A stretch of DNA of 64,000 nt from Acheta domesticus (taxonomy: Eukaryota > Arthropoda > Insecta > Orthoptera > Gryllidae). The position numbers were made by a program, and so were the translations under genes. The DNA lies in contig JAHLJT010002630.1 of the NCBI GenBank assembly GCA_031308135.1, forward strand, positions 95,090,141 to 95,154,140, in the 5' to 3' direction. The notes beneath the pieces are model-generated. The model ran no database searches, had not been told where the DNA came from, and saw only the letters and a program-made list of their open reading frames with translations. Positions 37,801 through 44,146 of the stretch are shown here, one piece after another (positions within the stretch are counted from its first letter, which is position 1; every line of letters starts with the position of its first letter).

Positions 37801-38607
37801 CACATAGGAAAAGACAAAATATAAAGTACCTATGTGGATTGCGTCTATAGCATCGTCTTCGCAAAAGGTATCTTTTTATATTTTCTGGATAAGAAGATAA
37901 AAGGGATGCTATGAAATAGTTAGATCATCCTGGAAGATTAATTGAAGTAAATTTATACACGGATAATTTTAAACCCTAAAGAATTATACCAAATTTGACA
38001 TATTTTACTATTTGGAATGAATAAAATGTGCAAGAATCAATCGTAGCTTTGGTGCAGACTGTGTGGGATACCATTGAATCTTTATCTTGTTTCCCTTATT
38101 TTGCATCCGCAAACACCCTTGAAAGACGGAAATGCCGAAGAAGAAATTAAAAAAAACTGTCTCAATAAGTACATTAATTCTCAACAATTCAGAGCAGCTG
38201 AATCAACTAATTCGGAAGCAATATAAACGTGACGGGCTCCTCAAGCCCCCCGTTGGCATTTTTAAGGTTCATGCGTTCGAAGTGCACATCTCAGCGCGCG
38301 CGTGTGCGTGTGTGCGTGCGCAGGCAACTTCACGCAGATGATCTGGCGCAGCACGCGCCTGCTGGGGCTGGGCGTGGCGCGCGGCCGCGGCAGCCGCGTC
38401 ATCGTCGTCGCCAACTACTACCCGCGCGGCAACATCGTGGGGCAGTACCGCGACAACGTGCCGCCCCTGCTCGTCGACCCGGCCGCCGCCGCCGCCGCCA
38501 CCGCCGTCGTCTCCGCCGCCCTCTCCGCCGCCACGCGCGTCAAACTCGGCGACGCCGACGACGACGACGATGACGACGACGACGACGACAGCAGCAGCTA
38601 CCTTTGA
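22799..38607 (+). CDS. Two-CAP-domain protein, GAPR-1-like (7 exons, 408 aa)
   Basis: Coding exons 22799-22867, 23652-23813, 27228-27435, 29341-29474, 31531-31686, 33731-33944 and 38324-38607 join in phase (0,0,1,0,0,1) through GT-AG introns to 1,227 nt including the stop. CAP domain 1 is about residues 55-190 and domain 2 about 220-365. Each shows the helix (H)N(x)RxxH, (L)SRHxKAWA, the FGEN/LGEN motif, WY, FTQM(V/I)W and NYxPRGN(I/L)xG. The C-terminus is a poly-Asp run ending SSSYL. No signal peptide or cysteine pattern of secreted CAP proteins is seen, so the nearest family is the intracellular, membrane-associated GAPR-1/GLIPR2 type. Family function is lipid/sterol binding; the role here is unknown. 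The start at 22,799 is the first in-frame ATG. A further upstream coding exon is possible because an acceptor-like CGCAG lies at 22,781-22,785. Confidence 0.85.
23052..23253 (-). mobile_element. SINE A, minus copy (partial)
   Basis: The inverted tRNA head ends GTCATAGGATCGGC with A-box complement CGATCTCGGTCA. The B-box region is disrupted by a run of nine or more G at about 23,170. The body has CAGGGTTGTTAGCCCTGAAG. Confidence 0.7.
23278..23573 (-). mobile_element. SINE A, minus copy, full length
   Basis: The head at the high coordinate has A-box GTGGCCGAGATCAG and B-box GGGTTCGAGTCCCGC. The body ends in GGTCATAAATGGCCTAAACG followed by an (AAT)n tail at 23,255-23,277. A second (ATT)n run at 23,574-23,618 directly follows the head, probably the tail of another copy lost or not recognised. 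Confidence 0.82.
23652..23813 (+). CDS. CAP gene exon 2 (CAP domain 1, first helix)
   Basis: The acceptor is TGTGTGCAG and the donor GTGCAC; 54 codons in phase 0. It reads ESVWLLGGGGDGVGRERAER, LFAQRHRALAADCLHAHNVC and RALHGAPPLQLSKK. LHAHNxxRxxHGAPPLQLS is the CAP opening helix and loop. Confidence 0.88.
23844..24080. mobile_element. Hairpin C MITE, copy 2
   Basis: The termini TACACTGCGATTTTTCTAT and ATAGAAAAATCGCAGTGTA are perfect inverses. The inner arms ATTTCGCG and CGCGAAAT, and GCGCCGCTAGGAGTCGCG against CGCGATATCTGGCGGC, complete the hairpin. It starts 30 bp behind the donor of CAP exon 2. Confidence 0.85.
24081..25345. mobile_element. Foldback element in CAP intron 2
   Basis: Two arm segments pair in inverted orientation. 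The first is 24,085-24,180 with 25,240-25,340 (for example GAACAACCGCCACTGCCTCC on the minus strand against ACCAACCGCCACTGCCTCCA). The second is 24,535-24,720 with 25,066-25,235 (TAAGCGCGGATATTTAAGAG against CTCTTAAATATCCGCGCTTA). About 350 bp at 24,185-24,535 is present only in the left arm. No transposase frame is seen. Confidence 0.65.
25346..26848. other. CAP intron 2, no recognised feature
   Basis: A minus frame (25,563-25,336) and a plus frame (26,196-26,471) have no family motif I recognise. Mostly AT-rich. Confidence 0.4.
26857..27099 (+). mobile_element. hAT-M MITE, copy 2
   Basis: Also exactly 243 bp, CAGTGTTGTCAAGGTC to GACCTTGACATCACTG. The flanks ACCTATAT and ACATATAC agree at six of eight positions, a decayed 8-bp target duplication. 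It ends 128 bp before CAP exon 3. Confidence 0.85.
27228..27435 (+). CDS. CAP gene exon 3 (CAP domain 1 core)
   Basis: The acceptor is TCCGCAG and the donor GTGAGTG; 69 codons plus one base. It reads LCRHSKAWAYYLAQIGQ, RYNSPFGENLFLVW, then VDHWYSGIRDYSFGCEPRN. The pocket Glu of GEN is present. The usual His of the HS(P) position is Asn, and the Glu of WYxE is Gly. Confidence 0.92.
27473..27765. repeat. 89-bp minisatellite behind the CAP exon 3 donor
   Basis: AATGTCCTCTGCATAAAGTC starts at 27,538, 27,627 and (as a variant) 27,716, a period of exactly 89 bp. Each unit also contains three shorter repeats of AAAAATGTCCACTG(C/T). The minus-strand frame over it is repeat-encoded and not a gene. 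Confidence 0.9.
28000..28390 (+). mobile_element. SINE B, 5'-truncated
   Basis: It begins in the head (GATCGAGAGATCCTAGAGCG), then CACTAGCTAATTGTCGAATT, GATCAACACCAAGCGAATGC and ACATGCCAGGAGACCCGTCG, and breaks off at GGATCTCACCAT. Confidence 0.75.
28391..29340. other. CAP intron 3, right part, AT-rich
   Basis: No gene. Around 28,905-28,970 AATCAGTAAGTAC is repeated about four times, a short degenerate tandem. The piece 28,720-28,900 has CAGAGGACTAACGGTACATT and TTCGGATAATCA motifs typical of decayed transposon sequence. Confidence 0.35.
29341..29474 (+). CDS. CAP gene exon 4 (CAP domain 1 signature)
   Basis: The acceptor is GTGTGGCAG and the donor GTGCCT. With one base from exon 3 it reads LHFTQMVWRATRRLGVGVAR, AADGKVFVVANYAPRGNLMG and HFVYQ. 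HFTQMVW and NYAPRGN are the two classic CAP signatures; the pocket His of HFTQ is kept. Confidence 0.92.
29487..30075. repeat. Polypyrimidine minisatellite behind CAP exon 4
   Basis: About 590 bp almost free of purines on the plus strand, built from degenerate CCCTCCCCGTCCCA(C/T) units. It starts 13 bp behind the exon 4 donor. The complementary strand carries many G runs. Long frames on both strands are artefacts of the composition. Confidence 0.88.
30076..31530. other. CAP intron 4, AT-rich, no gene
   Basis: AT-rich with a TATA/ATCGATAT patch at 31,318-31,365. No exon-like region before the GC-rich 31,480-31,690. Confidence 0.5.
31531..31686 (+). CDS. CAP gene exon 5 (linker and CAP domain 2 first helix)
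   Basis: The acceptor is GGGCGCAG and the donor GTACGA; 52 codons, phase 0 at both ends. It has a linker VSPAGGFPEDSAAAEDEA, then HEGLLLHNELRRRHNVPLLS and LSAT. The exon end and its donor are the source of the tandem array that follows. Confidence 0.88.
31654..32575. repeat. Minisatellite made from an exon/intron junction
   Basis: About twelve units of 60-105 bp. The first unit is the real end of CAP exon 5 (AACGTGCCGCTGCTCTCCCT, CAGCGCCACC) plus its donor GTACGA. Later units begin near 31,760, 31,861, 31,951, 32,035, 32,116, 32,196, 32,257, 32,317, 32,382, 32,449 and 32,517. Each repeats the coding end NVPLLSLSAT, the donor region and a (CATT)n spacer. The GT of the donor survives in most units; it is CAT in the fourth and fifth. 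Confidence 0.92.
32605..32815 (-). mobile_element. SINE B 3' half, minus
   Basis: Inverted 3' blocks GTCAACTGCTAAGGTC, ACCGGAGGTGGC, GGCACCGACTTAC and GGTCTAATCTCCCGACTGGT. It meets an opposite copy at about 32,820-32,840. Confidence 0.75.
32835..33175 (+). mobile_element. SINE B 3' half, plus
   Basis: From GGGCCACGGACCGCGCGCGA through CTACACTACCGCACATTCTG to a tail of AATCAATCAA. Together with the preceding copy it forms a palindrome of two SINE halves. Confidence 0.8.
33382..33665. mobile_element. Hairpin C MITE, copy 3 with duplicated arm
   Basis: TCATCAAAATGGAATATCTC occurs at 33,382 and again at 33,508, each followed by the arm ending in the GTCGCACGATCGCCAGCAC core. Only one opposite arm (AACGACGCGAAATACCGTGA, ending TTCCATTCTGATGA) is complete. 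One arm has therefore been duplicated or a second copy nested. It ends 65 bp before CAP exon 6. Confidence 0.75.
33731..33944 (+). CDS. CAP gene exon 6 (CAP domain 2 core)
   Basis: The acceptor is GGTGCGCAG and the donor GTCAGT; 71 codons plus one base. It reads LSRHAKAWARVLADED, TVDNPLGENVFSFVSSD, then LDAWYAEGRLFDHGHEPLDT. Both Glu pocket positions (GEN and WYAE) are kept. The first His is replaced (DNP in place of HSP). Confidence 0.92.
33951..34375. repeat. TTTGTATTG minisatellite behind CAP exon 6
   Basis: About 425 bp of degenerate 12-18-bp units of the form TATTG(C/T)(G/A)TTTGTA, starting a few bases behind the exon 6 donor. Frames of alternating C, I, V, Y, F residues on both strands are repeat artefacts. 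Confidence 0.88.
34376..36074. other. CAP intron 6, left part; possible transposon protein relic
   Basis: The minus strand at 35,102-34,827 is open for 91 codons, with HSTRKDTCSFCYKLFFKI and LEKELHFRKAEAQKR. The C-x2-C followed by a basic H-x3-A-E stretch resembles pieces of repeat-borne proteins in arthropods, but I cannot name a family. It is followed downstream on the same strand by a shorter open piece (34,734-34,516). The rest is AT-rich. Confidence 0.3.
36075..36470 (+). repeat. Direct duplication, unit A, left copy
   Basis: About 396 bp starting GAAATCGTCCTCTTA and ending TCTTGTTTCCCTTATTTTG. It is repeated at 37,710-38,103 with only a handful of differences. Confidence 0.9.
36870..37330 (+). 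mobile_element. SINE B, one copy plus a second fragment
   Basis: 36,870-37,205 carries CTAGATCGAATTCAACCAGT, CACACATGTCAGGGGACCAG, GGCGCCGGATTTTAC and CACCGCCACCTCTCTTG. 37,222-37,325 is a second partial copy (ATTCTAGCGGCCTGCTGCTA, CAGTGCCAGGCGAATG). Both are plus-strand and lie inside the A...B interval of the duplication. Confidence 0.7.
37710..38103 (+). repeat. Direct duplication, unit A, right copy
   Basis: Near-identical to 36,075-36,470 (for example CACATAGGAAAAGACAAAAT and TGGATTGCGTCTATAGCATC in both). It is flanked on both sides by unit B: 37,584-37,700 and 38,108-38,220, sharing AACACCCTTGAAAG and CATTAATTCTCAACAATTCA. Confidence 0.9.
38324..38607 (+). CDS. CAP gene exon 7 (CAP domain 2 signature, C-terminus, stop)
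   Basis: The acceptor is GTGCGTGCGCAG. It reads NFTQMIWRSTRLLGLGVARG, VIVVANYYPRGNIVGQYRDN, VPPLL, an Ala-rich helix, then a run of about eleven Asp and SSSYL before TGA. The His of (H)FTQ is Asn here. The Asp run comes from a GAC/GAT trinucleotide expansion. Confidence 0.92.
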
Positions 38608-39391
38608 TGCGCGGGCGTGGTGAACGGTCAGTGGCGGCCGGTACGGAATTCTATTGGTGGTGCCAGTTAAGGGCTGTCAATACATTACGTGAGGCGAATT
38701 TGGCGATTTTTTGACACCCACTCCCACCCTTGGTGAGATGTCGTGAGATTTGGCTCGACCCCCTCCCCCTTCTAATTTCACATGCGATATTTCAACTAAC
38801 GTATTTTTAATGTAAATACATTAATTTGTGATTGACTGCATTGAGATTTCTTTGAAAAACATACTTCCCTTAATTATATTTATTTAAGACTAGATATGAC
38901 TAGTATTTAGAAAGTAGAGTGACTGAATTGCAATGAATATTATTGCACTTCTAAAAACAGTGCAATAATTCATTGTACGAAATAATTCAGTCCATGGCGA
39001 CTCATGTGACAAGTGGAACCAACATGTCCATGTGATTTTCCGTAAATTCATCTGCTCCTTCAACTTCGCTGTGTTTCAGCCACTCTAAACCGTTGTCGCT
39101 TGCACACAGAAGCTCATTACCTCCGTGACGATCTCACTTTGCGGGCTGGTGCAACGGGTGCACTGTGGACCGCACGTCGGTGCTCTGCAGCTCTTGTGTT
39201 GGATAAAAGTAGACCGTTTAGCACCGTTTTTAGCGAAAAAAAACGTGATATTTGCCGAGAACCCCCCCGCCCCCCTCGGAACATTACGTGAGATTCGCTT
39301 GACCCTCTTCCCCCTAAAGGCCTCACGTAATTTATGGATGCGACGTGACATCGTTCTGCGAGAGTCCACCCCGAACTCCGAAATCATAGGG
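38608..39391. other. 3' flank of CAP gene
   Basis: No clean AATAAA was seen near the stop; ATTAAT/AATTATA variants occur at about 38,820-38,880. ACATTACGTGAG plus a C-rich stretch (CGACCCCCTCCCC at 38,756 and CTTGACCCTCTTCCCCC at 39,299) occurs twice, looking like fragments of one further repeat. Confidence 0.4.
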
Positions 39392-39634
39392 CAGTGTTGT
39401 CAAGGTCGATGCCACGAGCGAGAGTCCGTGGCACGAGTGCCACAACGAAATCGCCCCTCCGCGTAGTTCACCACCCTGCCACCAGAGACAACGCCATCCT
39501 TATTGTAACACGGCGGAGTTACTACTACTCGTAATAATTCCTTTTCCCGACGCTAGTTGCGCAGAGAAGCTCGTGGCATGTTACGGTGCCACGACGCGTG
39601 CCACAGCCACCAGTAGAAGACCTTGACACCACTG
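39392..39634 (+). mobile_element. hAT-M MITE, copy 3, with TSD
   Basis: Exactly 243 bp, CAGTGTTGTCAAGGTC to GACCTTGACACCACTG. The flanks TCATAGGG and CCATAGGG agree at seven of eight bases. Confidence 0.88.
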
Positions 39635-39886
39635 CCATAGGGTCAGCCACTCAATGTAGTATCACTGAGATATGCAGTACGAATCGGGCGCCCGTACTTT
39701 CTACGGACGTCGTAATATAAAGTGGTCTGTCTGCGCCCGTACATCGTATGGGCACCGACCTGAATGGGTTAACACTGCCATAAATTAAAAATTTTGACAA
39801 AAACAGCCAACAAGAGTACTGCAATAACCTCTACACTTGTAGTAAATATACACAGGACATTTCTTTTCGTACTAATATTAGTTTTG

Positions 39887-40588
39887 ACCTTCCGGCGGGC
39901 GCGTAGTGGCACTCAGTGCCACATTCTTACATTTTTGTTGATTTCGTGTAAATAATTGGTGTCACACATATGAGCTCATAGATCTTCATTCATTATATTT
40001 TCAACCGGATGACACTCAAACATATTTTGACATATTTTGGAGTACTTACTACTAATTCAAGTTTAAATGCGTTGTTTCCGAAGAAATGTTAGAAGGCACG
40101 TTTGCACCGTATTCATTCCCCGACATGTAACAGATACAAGATACGGAGGGAGCGAGTCATGGATCAGATTCTTATTAATATTGTTATTACGTTTGGTATT
40201 TAGTTAGGTATTCTAAAATAAAATGTATAAAAAACCTAAACAAAGAATATTTCCTTCACTTTACATATATTTCCATAACGTCCTTATTTTATTGTTGGTA
40301 GAACAATTTTGGTTATAAGATAACCATTATTTATTTAACATATACACACACATAATGCACGGAGGGAGCGAGTGATGGATCAGATTTTTATTAATATTGT
40401 TATTTCGTCTGGTATTTGGTTAGTTATTATGTAATAAAATGTATAAAAGCATAAATAAAGAATATTTTCTTCACATTCAATAACAAAAGTAATGACTATT
40501 GACGCGAAAATCGAAGTTGATACATGCGGTAGGGAGTGCCGCACGCGCCTGCTGGTGGGAAATGATGGGACGCACCCGTTGGAGGGTT
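39887..40588. mobile_element. Possible non-autonomous element, piggyBac-like ends
   Basis: GACCTTCCGGCGGGCGCG at the left and, on the complement at the right, TTAACCCTCCAACGGGTGCG resemble one another, with a second inverted motif GTGGCAC near each end. The right end abuts TTAA. There is only one clear TTAA and no coding region, so this is tentative. A similar TTAACCCATTCAGG on the complement occurs at about 39,772. Confidence 0.35.
40145..40480 (+). repeat. Two direct ~120-bp repeats
   Basis: ACGGAGGGAGCGAGT(C/G)ATGGATCAGATT begins at about 40,144 and 40,360 and the match runs about 120 bp to AAAGAATATTT(C/T)CTTCAC. The units are 216 bp apart. Confidence 0.8.
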
Positions 40589-40599
40589 AAAATGCTATT

Positions 40600-43319
40600 C
40601 CAAAACATCTTAATAGCAAGTATTAAATGCCGGGCGGACGCATGACGTCAGCTGTGCAGTAAGCAATGATGCACTGTTTATGAGAACAGGCGGAATAATA
40701 CAATAAAATATTTGCATTTTTGTCAATATCGAAACTATATCATTCATTTTGGATTTTTCTCCAGTTCCTGGGCACCGAACAAATCCATAGACAACTCGCA
40801 CATGACTGGCCTAGTTTTCTTTCAATTTCCTCGCGCACTGAAAGGGAGTAATTCGATTCCTCTGTTGGGCGTGCGCAGGGCTGGAGTTCATGGCGTGCTG
40901 CAGCCCGAGTCCTGGATCCGGGACGCCAGGGAAGAAACCCATCGTTAACTCCAAAGAATCGCCAAAGAATGGAAATACCGGATGTACTATTTACATTAAT
41001 GGCTGAGTGGAAATCCATCTCCAGTAAAGCTATGAATTCACATGATAATCAGGCAGCTTGGTGCGACCATTCATTTAAAGTCAGTAACTGTACAACTGCA
41101 CAAATATACACAAATATAAAGAATATGTTGAAATACTTCTAATATGAATTTAAGATTAAAATATGCCATGACACATCTATTGGAGCATATATACAATGAA
41201 ACGTACCTTAATCAAAAGCATGTCTTCAAATAATTTTTAGATGTTTACGAAATTAAAATTGTTTCTTTGCATTCTCTGTTGTAAAATATACAAATGAAAG
41301 TTTTTCTGTTGGTAAATTTCACTGGACGTATGACTTGTTTTCTTAACTGTCTTTGAACCAGAAGGAATGATCAACACTGGCAAAATATAATGAAATAAAA
41401 TGACCTACAAAACTTCTAGAAATATAAATTCCAACAAAGCACATTAACCAAAACGTAAATTACAAAGGCGTGGGTATTATTTGTAATTTGCTACAAGAAA
41501 ATCTCTATTTATTTACAATTTATTTCTTACTGATAAGCACAGAAATAAATCATACCCACAACAAAATGCAAGAAATTGTTACAGAGCATATTAAGGCCTT
41601 GAAGAGAATTTTATTAGAACTACTCATGACCATGTAAATTTAAAAAGAAGATAGTTACAATTTGTCATTTTGTTAAAAAAATTAATAGGTACTTATTATG
41701 AAGACGCAATACGTCAATTAGAACTTTATCTGTAGTAATTGTAAAATTACATCAATTGTATCATTGAGTGGTTTCAAGAGGAGAGAAGCTCATTAATTTT
41801 GGCACATTGCCCTATCCAATTGTAAGCTCAGTTAAGTTTTCGTGTTATCTGTTTCTAAGACACCCGTTATTGACATGACGTGTCTGATAAATCCACTAGC
41901 ACCCACTTTTAATGTAATAACATGCACGCAATATACATTGTCTTCAATGTACCAATCAATTGAAATGAAAAGGAAATGCTTAAACACCGAAATGAGCGTA
42001 AAGGCTAACTGAGAATTACGAGTTTTAATAGGAAGTGACTACGTGTTTGTGTTCTGAAACTTCATGTCTGTAATCAGAGGTTAACAAGGTTGCTGGTAGT
42101 TCAAGCACCAAGTTCAAAATCCTCAGTATTACTTTTATATTCATGTGTTTCACGCACTTAATTTTATGTACGAAATCAAATGAAACTTGTATTGGTAATG
42201 TTACAACTTACTTTTTTGGTTACCCTGGTGCCCACGTGTCTTTGTTTTCAAAAACAGGTCTCTCTTCGTCGTTGTCCCGCCTGGCCGAGTGAGTAGAACT
42301 GTTGCATCTAAACCGTTCATATATTTTTTTCGAAAATGAATATTCTCCGATAGATGTGGCTCGACTTTAAAAGAGATATTGATTTTAAAGGTACTTTTGA
42401 ATGAAACTAATATTACATTTTCTAAATTTTCTCAAAAACTTTAAAAAGTCTTGCTTCATAAAAACAGCCTGTTCTAATAAATATTCTGTTGAACATTACT
42501 ATATTCAGACGCAGAGATGACGCATTTTTAAACGCTACTGTTGTTCATACATGCAGCAAACAAGGTCAAACTTCCTTATAATGTGGGTTTTAAAGTGTGA
42601 AGACACGATCACCATCTGTCGTGTTATAAACAGTTTGATGAAAAGTTTGGCAAGAGAGACCTGAAATCTTCATAGAATGTAAATTGGAAATTAATACTGG
42701 TTAAAGGCCAAATTGCTTCAAGCATAAAGTAAAAGATTTGTTTCTAAATTTGGCATCCTAATTAGGAATACATCATTACAAATCACAAACGAGGAATGAA
42801 ATTTGAGGTTATTTCTACTTTTGAATTTCTTATTTCTAGGGTAATTAATTTGCCTCGAGAGAAAACATTCTCGAAAATACAATGTAAATGAAAGACAAAC
42901 GAATGTGGTAAAACAATTTAATTTACATATTACATCGGTTTTGCTCTTAAATTTTGAGTTAATTCAGACAACTGCCTCTGAGGATATCGTCCGAATGCTG
43001 GAGCAGAGCATTATTATTATCCACAAAATGAAGTAACATCTCTTAACATTATTCACATATACGTAGCAATATGAATTGTATCTCGTTCAAGTACTAGTCT
43101 TCACAAATGGTTTGGTATCGTACTCAAAAACCGAGGTTCCAAACCAGCACAGCCGCCGAGCGAAGTATAATTGGATTCTCAACGCCAATATATCTTCTCC
43201 AACTTATTTCAAGTGTGTATCTGTAGGCTTCAAACCAAACAGAGCTATCGAGAATTCAGTACCTTCCACAGATTCTCAGTGTCTTAGCTGAAAGCTGAGC
43301 TATCTTGAATATACGAACG
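40600..43319. other. Long gene-free stretch between the two long genes
   Basis: AT-rich. 40,740-40,950 has a moderately GC-rich patch but no recognised protein or repeat. The convergent CAP (plus) and SLC26 (minus) genes both end facing this region, so 3' UTRs and polyadenylation sites should fall at either side. Confidence 0.5.
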
Positions 43320-43880
43320 TTGAACTGCTTGTAGGCACGAAACTACTTCAATACGATTTTTGAATGTCTCAAACGACCCTCAGCTGCTAGGAGCTGAACA
43401 ATCTTGGATTTAATTCCCAGCCGTGTGAAGGCGGGAAGACACGAAACCACTCTTCTTCGATTCTCGAATGCCATCAACCACATGCAGCTGTTGAGGGCTG
43501 AACAAACAGGAACATAATTCACAGCCGCTTGTAGAGCAAATATATGAAACCACTCTCTGAAAACCGAACTCAATTCTGGAATGCCGTGAACCACATGCAG
43601 CTGTTGATGGCTACAAAAACTTCAACACAATTCCCAGCCGCTTGTAGGCGCTAGCCACGAAACCACTCTTTGAAAATCAAACTTCATTCTGGAATGCTGT
43701 GAACCATATGCAGCTGTTGACAGCTGCACAAACTTTAACACATTTTCCAACCGCTTAAAGGCGCAAGATATGAAACCAATCTTCTTCGATTCTGAAATGC
43801 CGTGAACCACCAGCAGTTCTGAGAGCTGAACAAACAAACATAATTCTCAGCCGCTGGTTGGCATCCAAGCACGAAACTGT
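43320..43880 (-). repeat. ~110-bp tandem repeat in the expected SLC26 3' UTR
   Basis: Five diverged units. The anchor (CACATGCAGCTGTTG and variants) occurs near 43,371, 43,483, 43,594, 43,707 and 43,811, spaced 104-113 bp. Each is followed by an ACAATTCCCAGCCGC-like block and CACGAAACCACTCTT. It begins about 40 bp after the stop codon, so it would be transcribed in the 3' UTR unless polyadenylation is immediate. Confidence 0.82.
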
Positions 43881-43918
43881 TGAGTCCTGGTGCGTAGCTG
43901 CAGGGCGACCTGGAGCAG

Positions 43919-44146
43919 CTACTCCGGTGGCGCCGCGTCAGGGGCCGCGGCGGCGGCGGCTGCGGCCTTGAGTGCCGTTTGTCCCTGATCCAGCGCCTCC
44001 TCGATGGTGCTGGCCTGCGCGACGCGCGGGTTGAAGCCCACCACGGTGAAGGTGATGCCGATGTTGCGGAAGCTCTCGTCCAGGCTGTGCAGCAGGTACC
44101 ACCCGCTCAGGTCCAGGTGGCGGGCGGCGCGCACGTCCACCACCAC
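43919..44146 (-). CDS. SLC26 exon g (STAS domain end, stop)
   Basis: The acceptor is GCCCGTGCAG; 75 codons and TAG at 43,921-43,919. It reads VVVDVRAARHLDLSGWYLLH, SLDESFRNIGITFTVVGFNP, RVAQASTIEEALDQGQ, then an eight-Ala run and PDAAPPE. The DxSG loop and the V(G/A)xNPxV strand identify the STAS core. Confidence 0.9.
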   Translation of the reverse strand: MVVDVRAARHLDLSGWYLLHSLDESFRNIGITFTVVGFNPRVAQASTIEEALDQGQTALKAAAAAAAAPDAAPPE

